From JBJKRF01 sp046704785 (GTDB lineage Bacteria > Chloroflexota > Anaerolineae > Anaerolineales > Villigracilaceae), in assembly GCA_046704785.1 (NCBI GenBank), contig JBJKRF010000021.1, positions 1 through 56,710 of the forward strand: a stretch of 56,710 nt of DNA. Reading direction: 5' to 3'. The notes beneath the pieces are model-generated. The model searched no databases, was not told the DNA's origin, and saw only the letters and a list, made by a program, of their open reading frames with translations. Positions 42,501 through 48,606 of this stretch are shown in pieces (the first letter of the stretch is position 1; every line of letters begins with the position of its first letter). A program made the translations under genes and the position numbers.

Positions 42501-44268
42501 CCAGCACGTCGCCCTGGATGTGTTTACCGATGTTCGTCAGAGTATCGCCCTGATCGACGCTGGAATCGCCGGAGGGATAATCGTCTACAAAGTTGTTCAG
42601 CACTTGGGTGTAAAAGATGATTTCGCCGGTGGTCGGGCCATCATTGTACGTTCCACAATCAGGAGTCCCGCTACCGCCTGCCGGATTGACGCAACCGCCG
42701 ATCATTTTGCCGTTCTGGGCGCCACTCGTGGCAGTCACAATTTCATCGGAGACACGGAAAGTCAGTTGGGTGGTCCCGTACTGATCAGGATTTCCGGAAT
42801 TGGAAGGATTACTGGTACCACATTCCGGGCCGCCCGGTGCGCCGTAATAACAATCCACTGAATAATTGGCAGTATCAATAGTGGTAGCCGGTATAGTGTA
42901 ATTATTACCAGCAATTTGCAAAGTGACAGGATGTCCGGCGTCGGTGAAGAAATGCTGGCCGTCAGAAACGATGTCCAGGATGTTGACGTTGGCAAAGGCA
43001 AAATAATCCGAGACCTGGAAATCAAGCGTATTTTTGATGACGGCCCCTGGCTCGAGCGTCCCACCGCCATCAACCGCGGCGTTCTTTTGGATGGCGATCG
43101 AGCGGTCGTTCAAGGTGTGCCCACAGGTGGAAGGCGCCGTGCCGGTGCTGGTAGAGACCAGTGTGGCATTCCAGGTTCCGCTGGCAGAAGCGTTGTTACA
43201 GGAAGTAACGGCCAGCCCAGTCGCGGGGTCGATCACCCGCGCTCCGCCAGAATCGGTCAATGGAATATAAAAATCAAAAACGACCTCTTCATGGCCGGAA
43301 GCAGACGCAAAGGTACACTGGATCGTACTGCCGGGCGAGGCCGTGTTCAACGGATCGGGCGAACAGGTGGCCCCGTTTTTGTTGACCCAACTTACCGGTT
43401 GGAGATTGTCCGGTAAGATATCGCTCAAGGTGAGATTGCTGACTGTTTGTCCGGGGGCAATGTCGACCGCAATCGTATATTGCATGGGGTAATAGGTAGT
43501 AAAATTCGGGCCGCTGGCTGCCTCGTCTTCTGGGCCTGAATACGTTTTGGTGAGCGTCCACAAGATGGGCGTCACTGTGGAACTGACCCAGGACGGAGCC
43601 ACGATGGGTGGGTCACAGCACCAGTCGTCGAGCGGTGTGGTGCCGAATTGATAGCCACCCCGCGTCCAAACCGGGATGGGCGTACCAACCTGGGCTGGCG
43701 GAGCCGCCATATTCACGGTTACATCCACAGAGATCGGGGGTTGACCGGGGCCATAGCTACCAAAGGGGAGGCGAATCGTGACCAGCTTGTCCCCAGGCCC
43801 GGCGCCGGCAGGCGCATTGACAGTGATGAAATTGCCGGTGTTATCGCGCACCAACGGGTGGGTTGTCTGACCCGCACCGTTGAAGGTATTGACGAACGTA
43901 TCCACCGATGTCCCCTGGTAAGTGGCCGTGATCGTCGTCGTCCCCAGCCCTTGCGAGGCCGGGATGACCAGGTCGATGAAGGGCCCATATCCGGTAGCAT
44001 CGCCGGTGTTAGAAAACGTCACCGAAAAGCTGACGTTCTGTCCTAACAATTGGGTTGTCGGCAGGCCACTGAAAGCCGTTGAGGCAACAGGAGCAAAAGC
44101 TGGGCGTGCTTGGGGCCGTGATACAGGAATGGGCGCTGGAACAGGCGCCGGCGCTGCAACTGCTTCTTGTACGGGCTGCCAGACAACCTGCACTAGAACC
44201 AGCAACAACACGATCAGCGCCCTCCAGGAAATCGAGACAATTCCACGAACAAACGATAGTAGCTTCAT
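36514..44268 (-). CDS. Giant secreted DUF11-repeat protein with LPKTGF and fused C-terminal sortase
   Basis: A 2584-residue protein. A signal peptide spans residues 1-37 (hydrophobic SWRALIVLLLVLVQVVW, cleavage near EAVAA). A beta-rich region runs to ~800. From ~1050 two Ig-like module types alternate four times with a period near 330 residues. Type A starts at ~1051, 1412, 1739 and 2063 (core VxIGExxxYRLxxxLPxG). Type B, DUF11-like, starts at ~1244, 1586, 1917 and 2244 (core DAGDxVTYTxTI then AYDV-D-LP); an earlier B-like unit is near 819. LPKTGF follows at 2406-2411. No membrane anchor comes next; instead a sortase domain (~2420-2575) has His2486 in TALTGHVYL, Cys2549 in LTLLTCKEY and Arg near 2562, ending in a Thr/Pro tail. 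Sortases cut LPxTG after Thr, so self-processing or self-attachment is inferred. Start ATG 44268 has AGGAG 10 nt upstream. Confidence 0.9.
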   Translation of the reverse strand: MKLLSFVRGIVSISWRALIVLLLVLVQVVWQPVQEAVAAPAPVPAPIPVSRPQARPAFAPVASTAFSGLPTTQLLGQNVSFSVTFSNTGDATGYGPFIDLVIPASQGLGTTTITATYQGTSVDTFVNTFNGAGQTTHPLVRDNTGNFITVNAPAGAGPGDKLVTIRLPFGSYGPGQPPISVDVTVNMAAPPAQVGTPIPVWTRGGYQFGTTPLDDWCCDPPIVAPSWVSSTVTPILWTLTKTYSGPEDEAASGPNFTTYYPMQYTIAVDIAPGQTVSNLTLSDILPDNLQPVSWVNKNGATCSPDPLNTASPGSTIQCTFASASGHEEVVFDFYIPLTDSGGARVIDPATGLAVTSCNNASASGTWNATLVSTSTGTAPSTCGHTLNDRSIAIQKNAAVDGGGTLEPGAVIKNTLDFQVSDYFAFANVNILDIVSDGQHFFTDAGHPVTLQIAGNNYTIPATTIDTANYSVDCYYGAPGGPECGTSNPSNSGNPDQYGTTQLTFRVSDEIVTATSGAQNGKMIGGCVNPAGGSGTPDCGTYNDGPTTGEIIFYTQVLNNFVDDYPSGDSSVDQGDTLTNIGKHIQGDVLDTNTLNPVTPLSQPQDDTSASLTIALGSLSKSVYAINGSTSLPSPVSINPGDLVTYRLEYQLPVGNEENMRFTDYLPLPIFKVGDPAADGSVSSWTFSTTVGTMAAGTISLGPSDTFYNYMVTGTGGATGTASPTTDPSSSADPLYHDGTITPNLVVDTNTNSVSITYPNYDDTRVLARTVDLLVSVVVTNEPYADQLYLTNEAYSYEGSTNGGISSVTKIQQVVVNEPVIVTKKSAVWAGQYSGGTWTPQTQATYNPALPVTNTIQDPSVQPRWTGTITSAAPFSSDISHVDAGDIVTFMIVIEDQGHSDKGAFDIAIKDTLPSIFQVPTTPTGLNLHIYHGDGSGADYGSGPVEIQYTGLGGAPGGTTSPSGDLFGNGIQLVDPADASGVGPICQAETVGPGKNVIVITYDLEIKPGVTPGTYPNTAQNTSYASQNNGPNYVGAGGGSQDTANTTIDSSPSKYLTATSETFTTGADVTIGEIVRYRLVATIPQGSSPNFQLRDLLPVGLTFLNDGTATFAFVSNNGITTSDATLNGMAACNLTGTTADGTSPPVPAGCNLPDVNVSSSASTNNDTYNTGTDVYFKFGDLTNSDSDINSEYAIVEFNALVDNSPNGANTAANNVDGATLSNRTRVYINGTQSGSDSTATNVNVIESKLTLDKQASTISASVDSGNVVTYTVTIKNDSAAGSHTTAFDVHFTDTLPAALVFKQFDSASGGTGLANNSSGNNIDFTLTSVAVGETVTIVYEATLSTTASSISASEAIANQAQVTWTSLPGSNGTSPNGTGSTVPGASGVTNGERNGSGGVVNTYSATASKTLTVAAPTISKLAPSPSTYAIGATVDYYILVSLPEGLTPSLVVHDQLPAGLGYVSDKVITLVSDADNPPAADSRHLSQDYNGSFTTPGTCTNAASNPCAAGDTNQTLDFTFGDTTTTGSGPAEGTTNNQFLLLVRAQVLNVAANQPGTTLTNTATLDYLVGVTTTTVQGGSQTVTVVGPYLTLDKQATTLSASPDAGDTITYTITIQAPTGANRSNAYDVHYYDTLPSGVVTLDSGSVTVTGAGSYSDNSNYATNQIDVTIDEIDITQSVTIKYTATIQISVTPGTTINNTGEVEWTSLAGTVSGERTGADKNSGGVNDYYQSSTATVTSLTITAQKSIVGSSQSFTSIAGDNLSADAAIGEVLRYRLSVILPEGTSPGFQLQDTLPSGFSYVGNPKLSFVTDTPIGVDASHSDLSGADNSAVPPTFDFPSSYVTTAGQNVTFDLGDLVNNDSDANDELVVLDFDVLVNNDTNNDAFGSPAQLTKINNFNVAVSGSTAGTSNDVTATIVESKLDITKDASDVNPGPGEEVTYTLTITHDAASTTNAYDVEVADNLPSNLTLDLSSVQVTPTGWSPTVANNSSGNKVDVGFDSIPLGDSVTITYKATVGASVTSGTTIDNTANLTWTSLPGTDTNERTGSGTGANNYLNSASVSLSVVRGLTKTIDSTSVPNGGTPPTLPNVYIGETLTYKLVLSLPPGTASGMTVADTLDQGLAFIGCQSLTTGPDITTSLAGGFASFCQPAASSTTPPPAPPVISTYPTSSADSADPGRKMFFDLGDVTNAGASDEEITILYQVVVLNVKGNVTGTTLHNNVEWDWTSGTTANSYAATASSVTVKEAKLSIQKTVDPKVAPIGSTVDFTMDVSHTSASQADAYDVLVTDQIPAGLAIVSSTVNVTGSSSLPTPVVNIASSKLTVYWKTFPLGSTAKITFSAKFVGPSPTVNNSTVQWSSVQIDPLPQFTAQSLFNSTSTERAYRPSSQDVNDYVSTGAATLTAPKKLPKTGFAPGVQTILPVQPPDKAYDPMDDMWLEIPALKLKMPIIGVPASADGWDLTWLSNQAGYLEGTTYPTHVGTTALTGHVYLADGTPGPFLHLGDLKWGDQVILHAYGQEYVYEVRTNQVVLPTDMSVFKNDGYTWLTLLTCKEYIPSLNSYDYRIAVRAVLIKVETDPSVTPTPTP

Positions 44269-44686
44269 TAAACGAATTCTCCTGGAAGAAAAGATATGGG
44301 GTTGTTTTGCTGCAAACTGATCCCGCCGGGTTGCGAATGCTTTCCCTCCCCTTTCATCAACCCATATCAAGCGATCCACACAATATTCTAGCTATGCACA
44401 CCGTTGTATAAGCAGGCAGTAAACGATCAATAGCTGTCTACAACTTTCAGTAGAAAAATTAAGGAAAATAAACTTTTGCAATGAATCTAAAATAAATTAT
44501 ATCTTAATTCCCTTTTTTTCTTTCACTCAATTATCATTATTATCTATTCCTGGAAACAAGCACCTGATTCTCGATCTACACGTCCACATCTGCTCCTATT
44601 CCAAAAGAATCCTTGCTTTTCCCGTTAATTACGGGGGATTTTTAAAATATTGGACCTTAAAAATTCTGCGTTTCTGTAAATTTTCA
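44269..44686. other. AT-rich divergent intergenic region
   Basis: About 420 nt between the giant surface protein gene (minus) and the promoter of the reductase leader (plus). It is clearly AT-rich, with runs such as AAAATAAATTATA near 44490. I see no gene. A convincing promoter for the giant gene was not found; a minus-strand TATAAT at 44500-44495 lacks a -35. The dispersed repeat at 44578-44640 lies here. Confidence 0.6.
44578..44640 (+). repeat. Dispersed repeat copy with CCCGT/ACGGG palindrome
   Basis: It resembles 12202-12258: GAATC, then C/T-rich sequence, then CTTTTCCCGTTAATTACGGG, with the palindrome at 44621-44635. The upstream half (CCACATCTGCTCC, then AAAGAA) also resembles 51930-51950 (CCACCTCTGTTCCC, then AAAGAA). 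Confidence 0.45.
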
Positions 44687-44714
44687 TTGACATTTGTAGT
44701 TATTCCGATATAAT
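44687..44714 (+). promoter_or_regulatory. Consensus sigma-70 promoter of the reductase leader
   Basis: Perfect TTGACA at 44687-44692, a 16-nt spacer and perfect TATAAT at 44709-44714. Transcription should start near 44720, about 275 nt upstream of the reductase start codon. Confidence 0.85.
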
Positions 44715-44741
44715 AGCTCCAATTATGGAGTTAGCCCAGTT

Positions 44742-44837
44742 ATGAATGCAGCATCCAACGAAGCGTTTCTACCCCCAAATTTCGAATGTATGTGTACCCG
44801 GCGGGAGTGTTTTGCTCACGCCGGTATCCTTAACTAA
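44742..44837 (+). CDS. Putative Cys-rich leader peptide
   Basis: A 31-codon reading frame, ATG at 44742 with GGAG 11 nt upstream, stop TAA at 44835-44837. It begins about 22 nt after the predicted transcription start. Cys codons (all TGT) fall at positions 16, 18 and 23, within CMCTRRECF. The coding part from 44798 onward takes part in alternative RNA pairing with a downstream terminator (see the attenuator entry). These features are those of a regulatory leader peptide whose translation senses charged tRNA-Cys. I do not recognise a named family. Expression of the peptide is inferred, not shown. Confidence 0.6.
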   Translation: MNAASNEAFLPPNFECMCTRRECFAHAGILN

Positions 44838-44948
44838 CCTAACTTAAGCACCGACATAGACCAAAACGCTCCCTTATGGAAACGAAAGGGAGCGTTTTGC
44901 CTGAAACGAGCAAGCCCAGGAAATCGCTCCTGGGCTTGCTCGTTTTTG
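44798..44948 (+). promoter_or_regulatory. Transcription attenuator with competing hairpins
   Basis: Four pairings compete. (1) CCGGCG 44798-44803 with CGCCGG 44819-44824 encloses the last Cys codon. (2) GGGAGTGTTTTG 44803-44814 with CAAAACGCTCCC 44862-44873, 12 bp with one G-U, is an antiterminator candidate. (3) CAAAACGCTCCCTT 44862-44875 with AAGGGAGCGTTTTG 44886-44899, 14 bp, is terminator-like. (4) GGAGCG 44889-44894 can reach CGCTCC 44925-44930 at the loop of the last hairpin. The direction of the ribosome effect cannot be decided by eye. Confidence 0.65.
44905..44947 (+). terminator. Strong terminator hairpin before the reductase gene
   Basis: AACGAGCAAGCCCAGGA at 44905-44921 pairs perfectly with TCCTGGGCTTGCTCGTT at 44928-44944, and the T run continues to 44947. 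It stands between the promoter and the reductase gene, so the operon needs read-through. Confidence 0.85.
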
Positions 44949-44993
44949 TAGCCATTTACTGTCAATTCAACATTCAAAAAAGGAGGTTCTTTT

Positions 44994-47279
44994 ATGAAAG
45001 CGAGTAACTCACAGTGGAAGACTCGGCTGTCAGGTCAAATTCAACCTGAACTTGGCCGCGAGATCGATATCTATGAAACTGAACTCGAACTGCGCAGGCA
45101 AGACAAAGTAGACGAAAAATTATTTACAGAGACCCGTCTGCGGCGCGGCGCATACGGCCAGCGCTATGATAACGGCCAACGCTGGGATGGCAAGACAACG
45201 CAATCGCTAGATTATCCTTCCGGTGAGCTCAAGAAGGGCTCAAACACCGTCTGGGATGCGCCGGGCATGCAACGCATCAAAATCCCCTTCGGCGGACTCA
45301 ATCCGGATCAATTGGAAGTCATGGCCGAACTGGCCGAGGAATATTCCGACGGTATCGTGCACGTCACAACCCGCCAGGATTTTCAGCTTCACTACATTCA
45401 CATTGACGACACTCCGTCCCTGATGCGCCGCCTGGCGGCTGTTGGGATTACCACCCGTGAAGCCTGCGGCAATTCTGTGCGGAACGTAACGGCCTGCCCG
45501 TTTTCTGGCGTATGTTCGACCGAAACGTTCGACGTAACGCCCTACGCCCATGGCCTGGTCTATTTCCTGCTCGGTCACCCGGACGTACAAGACTTTGGCC
45601 GCAAATTCAAAGTTGCTTTCTCCGGTTGTAAAGATGAGGGGTGTGGCCTGGCCAATATGCACGACATGGGCCTGATCGCCGCTAAACGGATCGAAAATGG
45701 CGTCGAAAAACGCGGTTTCGAATTGTACGTTGGCGGCGGCTTGGGCACAGTCCCTCACCAGGCCAAATTGTTCGACGAGTTTCTCCCGGAGGAAGAATTG
45801 TTACCCACCGCGCAAGCGATTTCGCGCGTTTTCGCCCGCCTCGGGGAGAAAAAAAACCGGAACCGTGCACGCATGAAATTCCTGGTCGCCAAATTAGGCA
45901 TCGAGGAATTCAAACGCTTGGTGCTCGAAGAACGAGCCCAGTTGCCCCCTGATCCGCGCTGGACAGCCTATCTGTCTGAGTTACGGGGACTTGACGAAAA
46001 GCCCCTACGACCGGCCCAGCCGCTCGACGGCGCAGCCCGTCCCGAAGGCTTCGACCAGTGGTACAAGACCAACGTCTGGCATCAGAAGCAGGCGGGATAT
46101 GCGACAGCAACGATCACCCTGCCATTGGGCGATATTACTGCCGATCAGGCAAGAGCGGTTGTGGACATCGCCCGGCGCTTCACCAATGGAGCCATTCGCA
46201 CCACGGTCGAGCAAAATTTTGTCATGCGCTGGATCAGTGAATCCGACCTGCCCGAGGTCTACGCAGCGCTCAAAGCTGTTGGTCTTGGCCAGCCCGGCGC
46301 CGGCACCATCGTCGACATCACGGCCTGCCCCGGTACAGACACCTGCAAACTGGGCATCGCTTCCTCGCGAGGCTTGGCAGGCGAATTACGCAAACGTATG
46401 GCCGAAAAGAGCCTCACTATGGACGAATCCATTCAGAAGCTGCACATCAAAGTCAGCGGCTGTTTCAACTCTTGCGGCCAACATCACATTGCCGACCTCG
46501 GCTTCTACGGCGTCAGCCGCCATTCGGGCAATTACACCGTCCCCCATTTCCAAGTCGTCTTGGGCGGGGAATGGAAACATAACGCCGGCACCTATGGCCT
46601 GGCTGTCGGAGCCGTCCCCTCCAAACGCGTCCCCGAGGTGGTTGAACGACTCACCGGTCGCTACCTGACGGATCGTGAGAAAGGCGAGTCTTTCCAGGAT
46701 TTCGTTCGACGTATCGGTAAAGTCGAAATCAAGACCATGTTGGACGACCTGACCCGCATGCCGACACACGACGAAGACGCCACTCTCTATACCGATTGGG
46801 GCGATACCCGTGAATTCACGCTGGGCGATATGGGCGTGGGAGAATGCGCCGGCGAAGTTGTATCACGCGCCGAATTTGGTTTGGCCGCTGCTGAACGCCA
46901 GGTGTTCGAGAGTCAGGTATTGCTAGATCAGAACCAATATCAAAAAGCAGGCGAACTGGCCTATGCGTCCATGCTTCAGGCCGCCAAGACATTGGTGCAA
47001 GAGCAATTTTATGATGTACCCGATGACCCAGACCAGATCGTAGAGGAATTCCAGACCCGATTCTACAAGACGAAGTTGTTCTGGGATACGTATGCGGGAG
47101 GCAAGTTCGGACAATATTTCATCCAGGCGCATGAAAAGGCCGGTGAACCCTATACGCCCGAAGAAGCCCACCGACGGGTGGAAGAGGCCCAGTTGGTGAT
47201 CGAGGCGGCGCACAGTTGCTACGGGAAACTACTGGCAGCCAGAAATACGCCACCCGTCAGTCCGTTGCTGAACCGATAA
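44994..47279 (+). CDS. Ferredoxin-type sulfite/nitrite reductase with C-terminal extension
   Basis: A 761-residue siroheme and 4Fe-4S enzyme that reduces sulfite to sulfide or nitrite to ammonia. Two ferredoxin-like/4Fe-4S half repeats are visible. In the second, TACPGTDTCKLG (Cys-x5-Cys) and KVSGCFNSCGQHH (Cys-x3-Cys) bind the cluster and siroheme. The first half still has ACPFSGVC and GCKDEGC, possibly a second cluster or a relic. The last ~140 residues (from LAAAERQVFESQVLLDQNQY) form a helical extension of HEPN-like character beyond the usual reductase end. AAAGGAGG precedes the ATG. The Cys-codon leader favours sulfite assimilation, though sequence alone does not separate sulfite from nitrite. 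Confidence 0.88.
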   Translation: MKASNSQWKTRLSGQIQPELGREIDIYETELELRRQDKVDEKLFTETRLRRGAYGQRYDNGQRWDGKTTQSLDYPSGELKKGSNTVWDAPGMQRIKIPFGGLNPDQLEVMAELAEEYSDGIVHVTTRQDFQLHYIHIDDTPSLMRRLAAVGITTREACGNSVRNVTACPFSGVCSTETFDVTPYAHGLVYFLLGHPDVQDFGRKFKVAFSGCKDEGCGLANMHDMGLIAAKRIENGVEKRGFELYVGGGLGTVPHQAKLFDEFLPEEELLPTAQAISRVFARLGEKKNRNRARMKFLVAKLGIEEFKRLVLEERAQLPPDPRWTAYLSELRGLDEKPLRPAQPLDGAARPEGFDQWYKTNVWHQKQAGYATATITLPLGDITADQARAVVDIARRFTNGAIRTTVEQNFVMRWISESDLPEVYAALKAVGLGQPGAGTIVDITACPGTDTCKLGIASSRGLAGELRKRMAEKSLTMDESIQKLHIKVSGCFNSCGQHHIADLGFYGVSRHSGNYTVPHFQVVLGGEWKHNAGTYGLAVGAVPSKRVPEVVERLTGRYLTDREKGESFQDFVRRIGKVEIKTMLDDLTRMPTHDEDATLYTDWGDTREFTLGDMGVGECAGEVVSRAEFGLAAAERQVFESQVLLDQNQYQKAGELAYASMLQAAKTLVQEQFYDVPDDPDQIVEEFQTRFYKTKLFWDTYAGGKFGQYFIQAHEKAGEPYTPEEAHRRVEEAQLVIEAAHSCYGKLLAARNTPPVSPLLNR

Positions 47280-47292
47280 AGGATAATCGCTC

Positions 47293-47874
47293 ATGAACGT
47301 GCAACATATTAATATCAAATTTTTCATTGAAAACCCTGAATCGGTCGATCTCGAAAAGTTCGGACCCATTTTTAACGGCTGGATTCAAAAGCATGTAGCG
47401 GAAGAATTGCTGATCGATGTAGCCGACTATCGGCACGTCCATCATGGGCCTGGGATGGTGTTGATCGGTCACGAGGCAAATTACAGTCTCGACTATACCG
47501 GGGGTCGTCTTGGGCTGCTCTATAACCGGAAAGCAGAGATAGATGGCTCAACCGAAGACAAACTCGCCCAGGCGAGTCGCGCTGCGCTCATAGCAGCCAG
47601 CCGGCTTGAAAAGGAAAACGGCCTGAAGTTTAACGGGCAGGAACTCCAAGTGAGCATTAATGACCGCTTGCTCGCGCCAAATACAGAAGAGACCTTCAAA
47701 GCAGTCGAAGACGATTTCAAACATTTCTTCGATCAACTATACAAAGGCGCAGACTACCAACTCGATCATAAACCAGACCCAAGAAAACGCTTCAACATCG
47801 ACGTAAAGGCAAACGTTGGCATCGAGATCAGCACATTGTTACAAAACCTGGGCGTAGAACAGGTACACGTCTAA
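47293..47874 (+). CDS. Conserved-looking hypothetical protein next to the reductase
   Basis: A 193-residue soluble protein with no recognised domain. It has no signal peptide. The middle is MVLIGHEANYSLDYTGGRLG then LLYNRKAEIDGS, the C-terminus INDRLLAPNTEETFKAVEDD then RKRFNIDVKANVGIEISTLL. Histidines cluster in DYRHVHHGPG. It starts 13 nt after the reductase with AAGGA upstream, and a hairpin follows, so it is the second and last gene of the operon. A role in reductase assembly, siroheme delivery or electron supply is possible, but only by position. Confidence 0.65.
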   Translation: MNVQHINIKFFIENPESVDLEKFGPIFNGWIQKHVAEELLIDVADYRHVHHGPGMVLIGHEANYSLDYTGGRLGLLYNRKAEIDGSTEDKLAQASRAALIAASRLEKENGLKFNGQELQVSINDRLLAPNTEETFKAVEDDFKHFFDQLYKGADYQLDHKPDPRKRFNIDVKANVGIEISTLLQNLGVEQVHV

Positions 47875-47904
47875 CGTAATCTTCTGCAAGTTGACTTCAA
47901 AAAA

Positions 47905-47953
47905 AACAGATCCTTCCCGGTGCCATTCAAATAGCTACTGCGGAGGATCTGTT
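47905..47953 (+). terminator. Probable terminator of the reductase operon
   Basis: AACAGATCCT at 47905-47914 pairs with AGGATCTGTT at 47944-47953, with a long 29-nt loop. It is 31 nt after the partner gene's stop. The loop length makes it uncertain. Confidence 0.45.
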
Positions 47954-47991
47954 CTATATCCACCGGCAAAACTACAAAATATGCGCATTCG

Positions 47992-48020
47992 TTGACACAC
48001 ACCCTTAGTTCGAGTATGCT
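47992..48020 (+). promoter_or_regulatory. Promoter of the SRP RNA gene
   Basis: Perfect TTGACA at 47992-47997, 17-nt spacer, TATGCT at 48015-48020. The predicted start falls at the 5' end of the SRP RNA helix. Confidence 0.8.
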
Positions 48021-48025
48021 TGGCA

Positions 48026-48133
48026 CTGTCCGGGCAGGCCCGGCGCGGCAGAACCCTGCGAACCCCGCCAGGTCCGAAAGGAAGCAACGGTAAGGAGGTA
48101 TTTCTGGGTGCCGTCGGTTCCCTGCCTGGACAG
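48026..48133 (+). ncRNA. ffs: Signal recognition particle RNA (small bacterial type)
   Basis: The conserved apical domain reads CCAGGTCCGAAAGGAAGCA, close to the universal GGTCCGGAAGGAAGCAGC core bound by Ffh. The transcript closes with long complementary ends: CTGTCC-G-GGCAGG at 48026-48038 and CCTGCC-T-GGACAG at 48121-48133, then CTTTT. The length of about 108 nt fits the 4.5S class without an Alu domain. The ends are set from the helix and the promoter position. Confidence 0.9.
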
Positions 48134-48252
48134 CTTTTCACTGGGGGGTGTCACATCTATCCATCACTCATCATTAATCCCAAAAAACCGATTTTCATCG
48201 AGCTGGGGAAAGCCGTTTCGGAAGAACAAATTTTCAAGTTACAATACACGCT

Positions 48253-48606
48253 ATGACCACCAGACGCTGGATATACTTCGCGATTGCAATCCTCATTGGC
48301 CTGGGAATAGGATTATTCTACGGCTGGGTTATCAGCCCCGTACAATATGTCAATACCGCCCCCGACACATTGCGCATCGATTTTCGCACCGATTACACGT
48401 TGATGGTGGCCGAAGTCTTCCAAAAGGAGAATAACATCAGCAGCGCAGAACAACGTCTGGCGCTCTTGGGCAGTCAACCGCCTGTAGAAATTGCATCTGC
48501 TGCACTTTCGTATGCGCAAACCCATGGCTATGCATCTGCCGATGTAGCCCTCCTGCAAAACCTGGTCAGCGCCCTGCAAATCAGCCAGCCGGGAGGCCAG
48601 CCGTGA
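48253..48606 (+). CDS. Small membrane-anchored protein, paralogue of the next gene
   Basis: A 117-residue protein with one N-terminal helix (WIYFAIAILIGLGIGLFYGW), then ISPVQYVNTAPDTLRIDF and a helical outer domain ending in AEQRLALLG and a short alanine-rich tail. The same order (GLLYAWVLSPIQYTDTTP, then AQARLALLG) occurs at the start of the following gene, so the pair is a tandem duplication. It overlaps that gene by 4 nt (GTGA). Function is unknown. No strong ribosome binding site is visible. Confidence 0.65.
   Translation: MTTRRWIYFAIAILIGLGIGLFYGWVISPVQYVNTAPDTLRIDFRTDYTLMVAEVFQKENNISSAEQRLALLGSQPPVEIASAALSYAQTHGYASADVALLQNLVSALQISQPGGQP

Noticed and set aside
40996..42861. Plus-strand reading frame of 621 codons opposite the giant protein gene
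   Set aside because: It is rich in Arg, Gly and Ile with no domain and mirrors the Thr/Ser/Asp-rich codons of the gene on the other strand; the minus-strand protein has clear repeats, a signal peptide and a sortase domain.
44991..47874. A dissimilatory nitrite or sulfite respiration cluster
   Set aside because: Only one monomeric siroheme reductase and one unknown gene are present; no dsr, nrf or cytochrome genes accompany them, and the Cys-codon leader points to assimilation.
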